A stretch of DNA of 64,000 nt from a virus, in the IMG/VR virus record IMGVR_UViG_3300012005_000004, positions 1-64,000 of that record. One strand, written 5' to 3'. Below the pieces are notes generated by a model that searched no databases, was not told the origin of the DNA, and saw nothing but the letters and a program-made list of their open reading frames with translations. The translations under genes were made by a program, and so were the position numbers. The stretch's first letter is position 1; every line of letters starts with the position of its first letter. Of the stretch, positions 33,668 to 42,219 are shown piece after piece.

Positions 33668-34318
33668 TCAAAGTTTAGCGAACCGTTCAAGGTCCATCCC
33701 ATCTTTGTCATAGGCGAGCATCTCAGCTTGAGCAGCTACAACTCCAGCTTTTCCATGACCAAGATGTTTGTTAACGATATTGACAGCGGCCTGTAGCTCG
33801 GCTAGATTTTTGCCTAGGTGATTGACCTTAACTTCTTTGAGATGTTTAACTAAGATTAACGATAGAATTCCATCATCAACGTTCCTGATGACTAAGTATG
33901 TGCCAATATAATCTACGTGCTTTTCAATCCCTTTCAACGATGTGAATTCATTACACACGTACTTCCCATTAACTTTTCTAGGAGAGTACTCAAATGTTAT
34001 ATCTCCGCTGATGTAGAAATCTCCTTTGACGGTTTTAGGGCACCCTCTCATGGTGGTAGGAGCAACCCCAGATTTGCTCTTATTAAGAGCAAAGGTAGCG
34101 TTAGCTTCTGAAAAAGTAAAAGGAAGAGCTCCATCTTCAGAAGATACCGCTATGGTCGCAAGGCACCGAATCTCACCATCGGTAGTAAGTAAAATATCGG
34201 CAGGATTAAACTTACTTATGTCGTTATAGCTCCAGTTGGCCGACATCCACTCGACGACCTTGCGATACTTGTCCATCCAGGCCTTATCTTCTTTATCGGT
34301 GATCTCGTGTAGCTTCAT
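33668..34318 (-). CDS. Hypothetical protein, repeat-rich paralogue A
   Basis: 216 aa, beginning MKLHEITDKEDKAW. It shares with the neighbouring gene and with 59642-60433 a core of KGIEKHVDYIGTYLVIRN, TSLKGI and a C-terminal NIVNKHLGHGKAGVVAAQ. The repeated short strands resemble leucine-rich-repeat-like solenoids of phage proteins. Overlaps the upstream gene by ATGA (GTGA-style four-base overlap). Confidence 0.65.
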   Translation of the reverse strand: MKLHEITDKEDKAWMDKYRKVVEWMSANWSYNDISKFNPADILLTTDGEIRCLATIAVSSEDGALPFTFSEANATFALNKSKSGVAPTTMRGCPKTVKGDFYISGDITFEYSPRKVNGKYVCNEFTSLKGIEKHVDYIGTYLVIRNVDDGILSLILVKHLKEVKVNHLGKNLAELQAAVNIVNKHLGHGKAGVVAAQAEMLAYDKDGMDLERFAKL

Positions 34319-34959
34319 AGTTTAGCGAACTTCGATAGGTCAAGGTCTTCATAATCTTCTAGCTCTTTCTGAGCATCTAGAACTCCAGCCCTACCTTTAC
34401 CTAAATACTTGTTGACGATCTTGCACGCGGTGTCAAGCTCTTCATCTTCAGGATCATCAGCTTCGATAGATCCTAGGCTCTTAACTAAGATAACGCTGAG
34501 AAGCCCTCCCTTAACTCGCCTGATAACTAAGGCTTCTCCGATCTTATCTACGTGCTTTTCGATACCTTTAAGCGAGGTAAATTCTAGACAGTAATAGCTT
34601 CCACCTACGCTCTTAGGAGAACCTTCAAACGAAGGTAGGTCTCCCTCGATGGTAAAGTTATCGGTGACTATATTTGGACATCCCTTCATCGTCTTGGGTG
34701 CCATCTTAGACGTATTGACTAGCAATGAAAAATTACCACCAGCTCTCGTGAACTTGAACGGAATCTCTCCGTCATCGGTATCTATACCCAGTGACCCTTC
34801 TACGAATACCCCTGTCGGGAAGACTTTAATCTTCTGCCATATATTATCATTTGTTACTTGACCATCAGATTCACTATCATAGGCGTGGTCAATTACCCAC
34901 TTGTAGATCTCACTTCCGTTAGTGAGCTTCTTGTCTTCGGTAAGTTCTAAGAGTTTCAT
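34315..34959 (-). CDS. Hypothetical protein, repeat-rich paralogue B
   Basis: 214 aa, beginning MKLLELTEDKKLT, with SFEGSPKSVGGSYYCLEF, TSLKGIEKHVDKIGEALVIR and KIVNKYLGKGRAGVLDAQ. It is clearly a duplicate of the gene at 33668. GAGGATAAATACC lies before the ATG. Function unknown. Confidence 0.65.
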   Translation of the reverse strand: MKLLELTEDKKLTNGSEIYKWVIDHAYDSESDGQVTNDNIWQKIKVFPTGVFVEGSLGIDTDDGEIPFKFTRAGGNFSLLVNTSKMAPKTMKGCPNIVTDNFTIEGDLPSFEGSPKSVGGSYYCLEFTSLKGIEKHVDKIGEALVIRRVKGGLLSVILVKSLGSIEADDPEDEELDTACKIVNKYLGKGRAGVLDAQKELEDYEDLDLSKFAKL

Positions 34960-35026
34960 GATGGTATTTATCCTCTAAAGTTTTCCGGAGGAAACATGTG
35001 ATATAATCTTCTCTCATGGAGACTAT

Positions 35027-36724
35027 ATGCAACAGCATCCTATCACATTTTTCCACAATCATTCTATAGTTCCTAGGGAACAACAAACCAGAGTGCTAGA
35101 TGCGGTCCACGCGAACTGGGACAAGTACAAATATTTTGCCCTGTCTTGTCCGACCGGCGTAGGTAAAACTTATATCGCCACAGCGATCGCTGATTCTCTC
35201 AAGAACGCTTACATCCTTACCTCGACGTTACAGCTCCAAGAGCAATATGAATCATCTTGGAAACAGCTAGTCAACCTCAAAGGACGCAGCAACTATCAAT
35301 GTAACGTCAACACGAACTTTACCGTGGATGCAGCGCCGTGCGCGGCTAACATGGACCTCTATTCTGATTGCATGCAAGCTAGCCGGTGCGCTTACTATAA
35401 TCAAAAGAACCTCGCCCTTAAGTCAAAAGCGATGATCACAAACCCGGTGTACATGCTATATTCTACACATTGTGGCTTCGCTAAGGATGAGGAGTCGCCG
35501 TGGGTGAAGCGATCTGTTCTGATCATCGATGAAGCGCACAATACCGAGAATCACCTAGTCAGCTTTGCCGAATCAGACGTAGATCCACAAGCGTATCACG
35601 ATGAGTTTGGTTGTGAAACAGATCACTTTAAGTTTACCGGAGATCAACTTACTGACTATATGATGGTAGTCGAGATCAAGGAGATCTTGCTCGAAAAGCA
35701 AGAGGAGATGAAGGCCGAGATCGACAACCAATTTCCTGCAGCCAAGATGCTTGGTATTGACGTTAAGACGTGGGCTAGGGGGTTTTCGGTTAAGGCTGCG
35801 GAGAAGGTACAAAAGCTTCAGGCTAGAGCAAATAAGCTTGACAAGGCCATCCAACCTCTCAAGATCTTCTTCAACACTCATTCTACTCCGGAGGAGCTGT
35901 CGCGCCGGTGGTTAGTTGAGAAGGTTGCTGACAAGAACGTATTGAAGCTCGCTCCTGTTTATGGGGACTTTCTCTTCCAAGAGTACTACGGTACCTTGGC
36001 AGACAAGTTTGTGTTCCTCTCAGCTACTCTTGGAACTAAGAAAGAATTTGCTAAGGAGATTGGGATCAAGGAATCTGAGCTCTTCTTCATCGAGACGGAT
36101 TCTCCATTCCCTCCTCAAAATAGTCCGATCATCATCTCTCCGATGATAAAGCTCTCGAAGGAAGTTTATGAGTCTAACGTTAAGAAGGTTGGACCGTTGA
36201 TCGATGAGATCTTGAATTTCCATAACGGAGAACGAGGGATCATCCACTCCGTCACATATGATCTTCAAAAACACATCTTTAATGGTGTCACACCTCTAAA
36301 TAGAAAGAGGCTCTTATGCCGCGACATGGATACATTAAATGGAGTGGTTAGTAAGAGTGTGTATCCGAAGAAATACTCTAACCAAGAGCTTCTTAGCTTA
36401 CACGAGGCAAAACCAGATAATGTGCTGCTGTCTCCGTCGATGATGGAAGGTGTTGACTTACATGATGATCTTTCGGCTTTTCAGGTTATCATCAAGCTAC
36501 CCTGGGCTAACCTGGGAGACATAAGGATCCGCACCAAGTCTAACCTCGACGGAGACTGGTACGCAAATAAGATGTGGCTGAGCATCCTTCAAGCTTCAGG
36601 GCGAAGCACGCGTCATGAGACTGATCGGTCGATGACGTATATCTTGGACGCTAATTTTAAGTACTTCTATAACCAGTGGAAATCGAAGCTACCAGATTGG
36701 TTCAAGCAAAGGATAGTATTTTAA
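35027..36724 (+). CDS. DinG/XPD-type superfamily 2 helicase
   Basis: A 565-aa protein. Walker A is CPTGVGKTYIA (about residues 44-54) and motif II is LIIDEAHN. Between them lie four cysteines (YQCN, APCA, DCMQASRC), as needed for the 4Fe-4S cluster of XPD/DinG helicases. The C-terminal motor has SPSMMEGVDLHDD and LQASGRSTRHETD (motif VI). It unwinds DNA 5'-3' in this family, with ATP. TATAAT at 35002-35007 may be its -10, but no good -35 is seen. Confidence 0.88.
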   Translation: MQQHPITFFHNHSIVPREQQTRVLDAVHANWDKYKYFALSCPTGVGKTYIATAIADSLKNAYILTSTLQLQEQYESSWKQLVNLKGRSNYQCNVNTNFTVDAAPCAANMDLYSDCMQASRCAYYNQKNLALKSKAMITNPVYMLYSTHCGFAKDEESPWVKRSVLIIDEAHNTENHLVSFAESDVDPQAYHDEFGCETDHFKFTGDQLTDYMMVVEIKEILLEKQEEMKAEIDNQFPAAKMLGIDVKTWARGFSVKAAEKVQKLQARANKLDKAIQPLKIFFNTHSTPEELSRRWLVEKVADKNVLKLAPVYGDFLFQEYYGTLADKFVFLSATLGTKKEFAKEIGIKESELFFIETDSPFPPQNSPIIISPMIKLSKEVYESNVKKVGPLIDEILNFHNGERGIIHSVTYDLQKHIFNGVTPLNRKRLLCRDMDTLNGVVSKSVYPKKYSNQELLSLHEAKPDNVLLSPSMMEGVDLHDDLSAFQVIIKLPWANLGDIRIRTKSNLDGDWYANKMWLSILQASGRSTRHETDRSMTYILDANFKYFYNQWKSKLPDWFKQRIVF

Positions 36725-36733
36725 GGTAACATC

Positions 36734-37216
36734 ATGGATAGCATGCAGTTCGTCGACAGCCTGAGGAAGATCCCGGAGGTTGTGACCGTCGCTAACGTGA
36801 TGAACATCCCGATCTCCACCAAGCTGTTTGTTTTTATTAACACCCAGAAGAACCTAATCTTAGTCGAAGGAACGGTTATTGCGTTAAATCACCATACGGC
36901 AGATGGTCTTCCAGACATCTTGATCACGATGGAGTTTACGATCAATGGGTTACCACACGCATCAACCTTGGTTCTTGGTCAAACATATAACGGTTGGACC
37001 GACAAGATCGGAGATGAGGGAGACAACCTTAATAGAGTATTCTTAACTAAGGCGGCTGCGTTGAGATACTTTGAGGACATCTCCTTCGTAAATGATATAA
37101 AAACACTAGAACGATCTAGAAGCATTCATGGATTGATAAGCCGATTGCTCCACCAAGCCAATCATCCAAGAGGTGCTGGGGGATCTCCTAGTGATAGGGA
37201 TCAAAAGAAAGATTGA
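36734..37216 (+). CDS. Hypothetical protein, 160 aa
   Basis: Follows the helicase by 9 nt. Beta-rich N-terminal two thirds (KLFVFINTQKNLILVEG) and a charged, Gly-rich tail. No family recognised. Confidence 0.6.
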   Translation: MDSMQFVDSLRKIPEVVTVANVMNIPISTKLFVFINTQKNLILVEGTVIALNHHTADGLPDILITMEFTINGLPHASTLVLGQTYNGWTDKIGDEGDNLNRVFLTKAAALRYFEDISFVNDIKTLERSRSIHGLISRLLHQANHPRGAGGSPSDRDQKKD

Positions 37217-37252
37217 TAATTTGAAATATCAAATTGTTACTAAAAATAATTG

Positions 37253-37281
37253 TTTACATGAGGTACTGGAATGATTATAAT
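37253..37281 (+). promoter_or_regulatory. Promoter, -35 TTTACA / -10 TATAAT
   Basis: TTTACA (37253-37258), 17-nt spacer, TATAAT (37276-37281). The 130-nt leader before the gene at 37415 holds an inverted repeat AGTTCCTT ... AAGGAACT (37283-37340 region) that could fold. Confidence 0.75.
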
Positions 37282-37414
37282 GAGTTCCTTGGTAAAGCAC
37301 TTCCGATACACAAGTTACACTTCCAATAAGGAACTTCTCATAATCAAAGATCTTGCTAAAGATCTAGGATGCTCAGTCCCAAAAATAAAGAAACACAATG
37401 AGACCTAGTACAAA

Positions 37415-37861
37415 ATGAGATTTTATTCGACCGAGTATGTACTGACAAGTAATAATAAAGAGCAAAAGTTCAACGGAAATATTTGGGCTCCAAGCTTTGA
37501 GGCGGCCACCGAGTTGGCAATCCTTCGTAACATCAATGAACGGGTCCTTGGAGTAGTATCTGGTTATCCAGGCTTCGATCCTTGTCCACTCCCTTCTACT
37601 TTTTACAAAAACCGTGATTTGATCGAATGCACCCACGTCCTCGTGTTTTACGGTTGGCTAGCATCAAAAGCCAAGGCAGCAGACTGCGATTCACTTCTAA
37701 ATGATCACGGTGCTATCCACGAGATCCTCCACGAAATGCACCATCCTAATTTCTACTCTTTTAGACAAGAAGTTATGGACATGCTGATCAAGCTTGAAGA
37801 GTCTATTCCTGGGTTAAAAACATACATAGGTGTTAAAAATCACAATAAAGTTACTGAGTAG
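37415..37861 (+). CDS. Hypothetical protein, 148 aa
   Basis: Begins MRFYSTEYVLTSNNKEQKF. The mid part holds YGWLASKAKAADCDSL and a His-rich helix HEILHEMHHPNFYS. No family recognised. Confidence 0.6.
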   Translation: MRFYSTEYVLTSNNKEQKFNGNIWAPSFEAATELAILRNINERVLGVVSGYPGFDPCPLPSTFYKNRDLIECTHVLVFYGWLASKAKAADCDSLLNDHGAIHEILHEMHHPNFYSFRQEVMDMLIKLEESIPGLKTYIGVKNHNKVTE

Positions 37862-37873
37862 TAATTTAAGATA

Positions 37874-37910
37874 GCAAGAATGTGTTTATTTTACACATTC
37901 TTGCATTTTT
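37874..37910 (+). terminator. Rho-independent terminator
   Basis: GCAAGAATGTG pairs with CACATTCTTGC over a 9-nt loop and is followed by ATTTTTA. Confidence 0.85.
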
Positions 37911-37923
37911 ATGTGATAGTCGG

Positions 37924-37952
37924 TTTACTTTTGATACCGTGTGATATACTAT
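37924..37952 (+). promoter_or_regulatory. Promoter, -35 TTTACT / -10 TACTAT
   Basis: TTTACT (37924-37929), 17-nt spacer, TACTAT (37947-37952). The 5' leader to 38038 is about 80 nt. Confidence 0.65.
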
Positions 37953-38037
37953 TACTCCATAGAAGTTGAACACGAGAGAGGAGAGCTCACAAGGTGATCC
38001 TAATTTTATAACCAATGAATAATCAGGAGTAACATTC

Positions 38038-38571
38038 ATGGACAAGCAACATCAAGATGGTCGCAATGATTTCAAGTTTGGAACATCAAAACCAAATAAG
38101 CGTGATTTCTACAATGTGGTCGTGATCGCTCCAAATGGAACCGTGATCGATGAACATCAATGGAAAAAGGTCGCCGGTAACAAAGAAGGCGGAGATCTCC
38201 GCAAAGCGCTGAAGGTTGAAGGTTGGACCCCAGTTCGGGTCTTTGACGAAACCGCGTATGAAGCGTCGCGTTCAGAATTCCGCGATCAAAACAAGAGGTC
38301 TACCCAGGAATCTCGTCAATCGGTTATTCAGCAAGCTTTCATTGACGCTGAAGTTGAATATCATCCGCGGATTGAAAGCGCCCTCCGCATCGTTCTTCAG
38401 CTGATGGATCCATCACAAGAAAAGCGGACAGTTACTACTCTTCGTAATGTAGTTCGTTCCATCGATGCCGGTATGTCTGAAGATGCTCGGGCCAAGGGTA
38501 AGACTAAGGTCTCCAAGGGAACCACCAAGACGGTTGAAAGCGCCGCGCAGGTCGAAACTACGCAATCGTAA
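38038..38571 (+). CDS. Hypothetical basic protein, 177 aa
   Basis: AGGAGTAACATTC precedes the ATG. Hydrophilic, with KRDFYNVVVIAPNGTVID near the start and a helical basic middle. The C-terminal tail is Lys/Thr-rich (KGKTKVSKGTTKT). It stands alone between its own promoter and a terminator, so it is probably well expressed. Nucleic-acid binding is possible but not shown. Confidence 0.65.
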   Translation: MDKQHQDGRNDFKFGTSKPNKRDFYNVVVIAPNGTVIDEHQWKKVAGNKEGGDLRKALKVEGWTPVRVFDETAYEASRSEFRDQNKRSTQESRQSVIQQAFIDAEVEYHPRIESALRIVLQLMDPSQEKRTVTTLRNVVRSIDAGMSEDARAKGKTKVSKGTTKTVESAAQVETTQS

Positions 38572-38586
38572 ATACCAGCAGGCTGT

Positions 38587-38620
38587 AAAATGGCGTACCA
38601 AAAATTGGTACGCCATTTTT
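38587..38620. terminator. Bidirectional terminator between converging genes
   Basis: AAAATGGCGTACCAA pairs with TTGGTACGCCATTTT (15 bp, AAA loop). A-runs before and T-runs after let it work on both strands, between the + gene ending at 38571 and the minus gene ending at 38634. Confidence 0.9.
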
Positions 38621-38633
38621 ATATGCGAAATTA

Positions 38634-41003
38634 TTACAAGAGAGTCCAGACTCTAACCCAGTCTAGCTCAAATGAATTTCCCTGGCCCTGCGGGGTGTTG
38701 TTGGTGTCTGGTATACCAGACGTGCTTAACGGACCATTCCCAAACCACAGCTGGAACAAAAGGTACATCGGGTTATTATAGTTGCAAGAAGTCCGATGAT
38801 ACTCTCTTCCATCCATGTAGAAGATCAGCGTGTTAGAATCCCAGTGCATACCCCAGATGTGGAACGCATCTCCCCAGCGCTGCAACCCAAGGTTGGTGTC
38901 CTTACCCTTAACGTAATCCAGCCGATTTGTGGGTCCACCGCCACCTGGTTGCCAGACGGTAGTCGTGAAGTCGGTGACGTTGTAGCTAGAGTCCGTGTAC
39001 AACCCATCTCCGTTACCGTAGGCCTCCATCATGTCAATCTCGTCATTCGGGTAATTCGGTCCGTCATTAAACAGCCAGAATGCTGGGAAGATTCCTTTTC
39101 CCTTCAATAGCTTACCATTCCACTCTACATAACCATGGAGCATGTTAAATGATCCTGGAGTGCTCATCTCACGACGGAAGAATTGATTCGGGGTGATGTT
39201 TGTATTTGGAAGTGATGAATCAACCAGCGGCCACAGTCGCGCAACGGTCCGCACTACAGGAGGGCTAACTGATGTATCGGTGTATGAGGTTGTGTCATAG
39301 TTAACCATCGTGTAGTTATTCATGTGATTGAGGTCCCACACGCTAGTGTTCAACACCGAATCAAATTCATCTCTAAACGCAATGTTTCCATATAGCGAAG
39401 TAGTGTTAACTAAATTACCACCAGAGTCGAGCAAGAACGGCCGCGCTGCTCCAGATGGAGCTGGGGCTGGTGTAGGTGCTGTTGGAGTCGGGACTGGAGA
39501 TGTTGTAGGAGATGGCACCGGTGAAGACGAAGCTATTCCCCATACCCTGACGTACATGATCTCAAAAGAATTACCTTTGCCAGTTAAAACCGGAGCCGCT
39601 GTTGGATCCCCAGACGCCGAACCAAGCCAAACATCAAGCAAGACATACATAGGCTTCGAGAAGTATCCATCATTCAGGTAGGTCGGTCCGATTTGCGCAC
39701 CGTCAAAGTAGAACCTAATTTCATTAGCATCCCAGTGTACCGCGTACTTGTGGAACCCAGCCGAGAGGTCAACCGCTGGTAAGAAATCTGTAAGCTTGTA
39801 CGCGTAGGGAACCTCATGGTAGCTGTAATCAGCGTTGGCCTTGTGAAGCGTGATTCCATAATTATTAGGATGGAGGCTTCCATCTGACCAACCGCTCGAC
39901 GGCCCTCCTCCAGAATAAGCTTCCATGATGTCAATCTCTGGGCGATCATTTGTCGGATGAGCATAAAGCCAGAAAGCTGGCCAAACGGCGTTACCGATAT
40001 TTAACTTCGCTTCACACTCAAAGTAACCATAAAGCTGTTCAAACTTTCCATCGGTGTTGATCGTCCGATTTTCCTTTTCGTAAGGTTGCTCAGCCCAGAT
40101 CTTCAAAGATCCACCTTCAACGGTGTAGTTATTCTTTGTATTGACAGGCATGTACCAGTCTTGCAAGATCCACTTAGCAGGATCGACGATTCCAGCTTCA
40201 AATTCATCCTGGAAAGTCATCGCTGTATACCTAGACGCTGACTGACCGTAAGGACCAATTCCTACAGGCGAAGGTGTAGGTGCTGGGGTTGGTGTCGGTC
40301 CTGGGCTCGGTGTCGGAGTAGGTGACGGAGTAGGTGCTGGGGTTGGTGTCGTCGGAGTAGGCGCTGGCGTCGGTCCTGGTCCTGGGGTTGGTGTCGTCGG
40401 AGTAGGCGCTGGCGTCGGTCCTGGTCCTGGGGTTGGTGACGGAGTAGGCGCTGGCGTTGGTGTCGCCGACACGGGTGGAACAGACGGAGAAAAGATAGGG
40501 CTGGGAACAGGGACGGAGACAGGAGCTACGATCGGCGGTGGCAGCGCCAACGCGTTAAATTTTAACGGCGACGGTTTTTCAACGTTATTCTTCTGAGTAT
40601 ACATGACCGTGATCATTGAGTACCCGACCGTGTTTGCACCTCCAACTTGAGTATAGATCGTTCCGCTAAGGCCACCAGGCGCATCAGGTGGAACCGAAGA
40701 CATATTATACAGGTTGGTTGGAGTGAACGGTATGTCAACCCGTCCGATGAATGAGCTCGGGATCGGTTGCGTGTATTCATTTCCTCCTGGTGTGACTCCA
40801 ATAGAGATGAAACCACCTCCATCAAACGGAATGGGAACGTCACAAAGGAGATGAAGGATTTGGGATCCTACAGGAACCATAATGTTTACTGCTGGCGCTT
40901 GCGGCGTCAGAGATGCCACTTGAGATAAAACAACTAACCCAGTATTATCTTGGGGTAAATTGTCAGCGCGAATTGTTCCTACCCGTACCGGATCTTGTTT
41001 CAT
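38634..41003 (-). CDS. Twin GH16 polysaccharide hydrolase (putative depolymerase)
   Basis: A 789-aa protein. Residues 1-160 form a beta-rich domain; 165-275 are a Pro/Thr linker of [13 protein letters not shown] repeats. A first GH16 domain spans about 285-510 with catalytic EIDIMEA (Glu356, Asp358, Glu361). A second Pro linker follows, then another GH16 domain at about 550-789 with EIDMMEA (Glu655, Asp657, Glu660). GH16 enzymes cut beta-1,3/1,4 glucans, galactans and similar polymers. Both catalytic sets are intact. No signal peptide is seen, which fits a virion-attached depolymerase released on lysis. Target polymer unknown. Confidence 0.85.
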   Translation of the reverse strand: MKQDPVRVGTIRADNLPQDNTGLVVLSQVASLTPQAPAVNIMVPVGSQILHLLCDVPIPFDGGGFISIGVTPGGNEYTQPIPSSFIGRVDIPFTPTNLYNMSSVPPDAPGGLSGTIYTQVGGANTVGYSMITVMYTQKNNVEKPSPLKFNALALPPPIVAPVSVPVPSPIFSPSVPPVSATPTPAPTPSPTPGPGPTPAPTPTTPTPGPGPTPAPTPTTPTPAPTPSPTPTPSPGPTPTPAPTPSPVGIGPYGQSASRYTAMTFQDEFEAGIVDPAKWILQDWYMPVNTKNNYTVEGGSLKIWAEQPYEKENRTINTDGKFEQLYGYFECEAKLNIGNAVWPAFWLYAHPTNDRPEIDIMEAYSGGGPSSGWSDGSLHPNNYGITLHKANADYSYHEVPYAYKLTDFLPAVDLSAGFHKYAVHWDANEIRFYFDGAQIGPTYLNDGYFSKPMYVLLDVWLGSASGDPTAAPVLTGKGNSFEIMYVRVWGIASSSPVPSPTTSPVPTPTAPTPAPAPSGAARPFLLDSGGNLVNTTSLYGNIAFRDEFDSVLNTSVWDLNHMNNYTMVNYDTTSYTDTSVSPPVVRTVARLWPLVDSSLPNTNITPNQFFRREMSTPGSFNMLHGYVEWNGKLLKGKGIFPAFWLFNDGPNYPNDEIDMMEAYGNGDGLYTDSSYNVTDFTTTVWQPGGGGPTNRLDYVKGKDTNLGLQRWGDAFHIWGMHWDSNTLIFYMDGREYHRTSCNYNNPMYLLFQLWFGNGPLSTSGIPDTNNTPQGQGNSFELDWVRVWTLL

Positions 41004-41018
41004 ATCTTATATAATTTG

Positions 41019-41678
41019 TTAGTTAACTACACTAAACAGAAAGATGTAGTTTACATCGATTAGATCATCTGGATCATTGTCTAAAACCGATAGAGTTACC
41101 TTCAGCTTAATTTGACGACCCTGATAAATTATCTCAACGGCCATAGGATGTTCTATCCCACCGTCGAAGCAGAATGGAAGTTCATCCTTCAGACATTCAT
41201 TGCAAACTAGATACTTTTCTGTTGAATCCTTGACTCTATCGAGTAGACGTTGGCTAAGATCGCTGAAGAAATTTTCCCGTAAGATAGGCTTCGCCACGAT
41301 GTTACCGTTCGCATCATGTAGGTTATTTCCGCACTCGATTACCTCAACCAAAGTTTTTCCGATAACGTCTTTTTCTTGGAGACCAAAAATTTTAAGTCCC
41401 GTTCTATTTAAGTGAGTGATTTTTCCAGAAGAGTCCATGATGATTAGACCTTCCCTCAACTTAGCTGAGATCGATGTCAGACTTTTACGAGCTGTCTTAC
41501 ATTCCTTAGAGATCTTTTCACTTAGCTTACTAGACATCTCTTGAGTTTGACGCACAGCTTCTTCTAAATCTCTACCGATCTTCTCAACTTCAGCTAATTT
41601 ATCTTTGATTTCATTGCGGTGAGCCTCTAGCTTCTCGGCCGGCAAAGCCGCCGCAGGTGACTTTGAGTTAAAGAACAT
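41019..41678 (-). CDS. PAS-domain protein with N-terminal coiled coil
   Basis: 219 aa. Residues 15-70 form a coiled coil; a PAS domain follows (LREGLIIMDSSGKITHLNRTGLKIFG ... IGKTLVEVI, about 75-125). The C-terminal part has CNEC and other cysteines. No output domain is attached, so it may sense a ligand or dimerise with another protein. Follows the holin-like gene on the same strand. Confidence 0.75.
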   Translation of the reverse strand: MFFNSKSPAAALPAEKLEAHRNEIKDKLAEVEKIGRDLEEAVRQTQEMSSKLSEKISKECKTARKSLTSISAKLREGLIIMDSSGKITHLNRTGLKIFGLQEKDVIGKTLVEVIECGNNLHDANGNIVAKPILRENFFSDLSQRLLDRVKDSTEKYLVCNECLKDELPFCFDGGIEHPMAVEIIYQGRQIKLKVTLSVLDNDPDDLIDVNYIFLFSVVN

Positions 41679-41698
41679 AGGAGTTTCCTCTTTTGATA

Positions 41699-41989
41699 TT
41701 ACAGTTTGGCGCCGATTGTTGCGATCAATACTCGTAGCTCTGTTAGAGCTTGAACTACGCTAATTTGACCTTCCTGATACTTGTCTATGACAGTTAGTAG
41801 GTCTTTACGATCTTCTTCGATCTGCTTCTGAAACATCTCAACAAGTTGCTTTTGTTCTTTCTTGAGCTCTATTTCCCTACGAATATATACGTATACACTA
41901 CCACCAGCGAGAAATAGCAAGATGGCCATGATGGCTGGATTGCCAGCAGCCAAGATCGGCGCGAGCAGCTCGTGGATGAAGCTTTCCAT
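41699..41989 (-). CDS. Small membrane protein with coiled-coil tail, holin-like
   Basis: 96 aa. One membrane helix (NPAIMAILLFLAGGSVYVYI, about 17-36) is followed by a charged coiled coil (LKKEQKQLVEMFQKQIEED). It stands upstream of the PAS and GH16 genes on the minus strand. A holin or spanin-like role in lysis is possible, but a signalling membrane anchor fits equally well. Confidence 0.55.
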   Translation of the reverse strand: MESFIHELLAPILAAGNPAIMAILLFLAGGSVYVYIRREIELKKEQKQLVEMFQKQIEEDRKDLLTVIDKYQEGQISVVQALTELRVLIATIGAKL

Positions 41990-42108
41990 TTGTTATCCTT
42001 CGTTTATTGGTACAGATAAGCTATTTACAAAAAATTTCATAACTCTTTTGAATTTTTCATTTCTTTTATAGGAAAGATAGATTACAATAGACTCGTACAC
42101 TCGAATTT

Positions 42109-42184
42109 GGTGAAGTAGTTCACCCACACACCTCGGCTCTAACGAGCTTGCCAATGGCACGGTGGTAGTTACACTGCTGCTCGT
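42109..42184 (+). promoter_or_regulatory. Structured 5' leader of the PrkA gene
   Basis: The non-coding stretch before 42220 folds into a hairpin GGTGAA-GTAG-TTCACC (42109-42124). A larger one is closed by ACGAGC/GCTCGT (42142-42184) and contains TGCC-AAT-GGCA. A possible -10 TACAAT (42093-42098) has no matching -35. The leader could be a regulatory element, but it matches no riboswitch that I recognise. Confidence 0.4.
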
Positions 42185-42219
42185 AGTAAAGTTCTACAAA
42201 CAAACCTAAAGGAAATTAG

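Noticed and set aside
37271-37408. 45-codon open frame starting ATGATTATAATGAG
   Set aside because: Its start codons lie inside the -10 box of the promoter at 37253-37281, so the transcript would not contain them, and no ribosome site is present.
40260-40480. Tandem GGTGTCGG/GGAGTAGG-like repeats that might suggest a CRISPR or VNTR array
   Set aside because: They encode the Pro/Thr linker of the GH16 protein in frame; no spacers of constant length and no cas genes are present.
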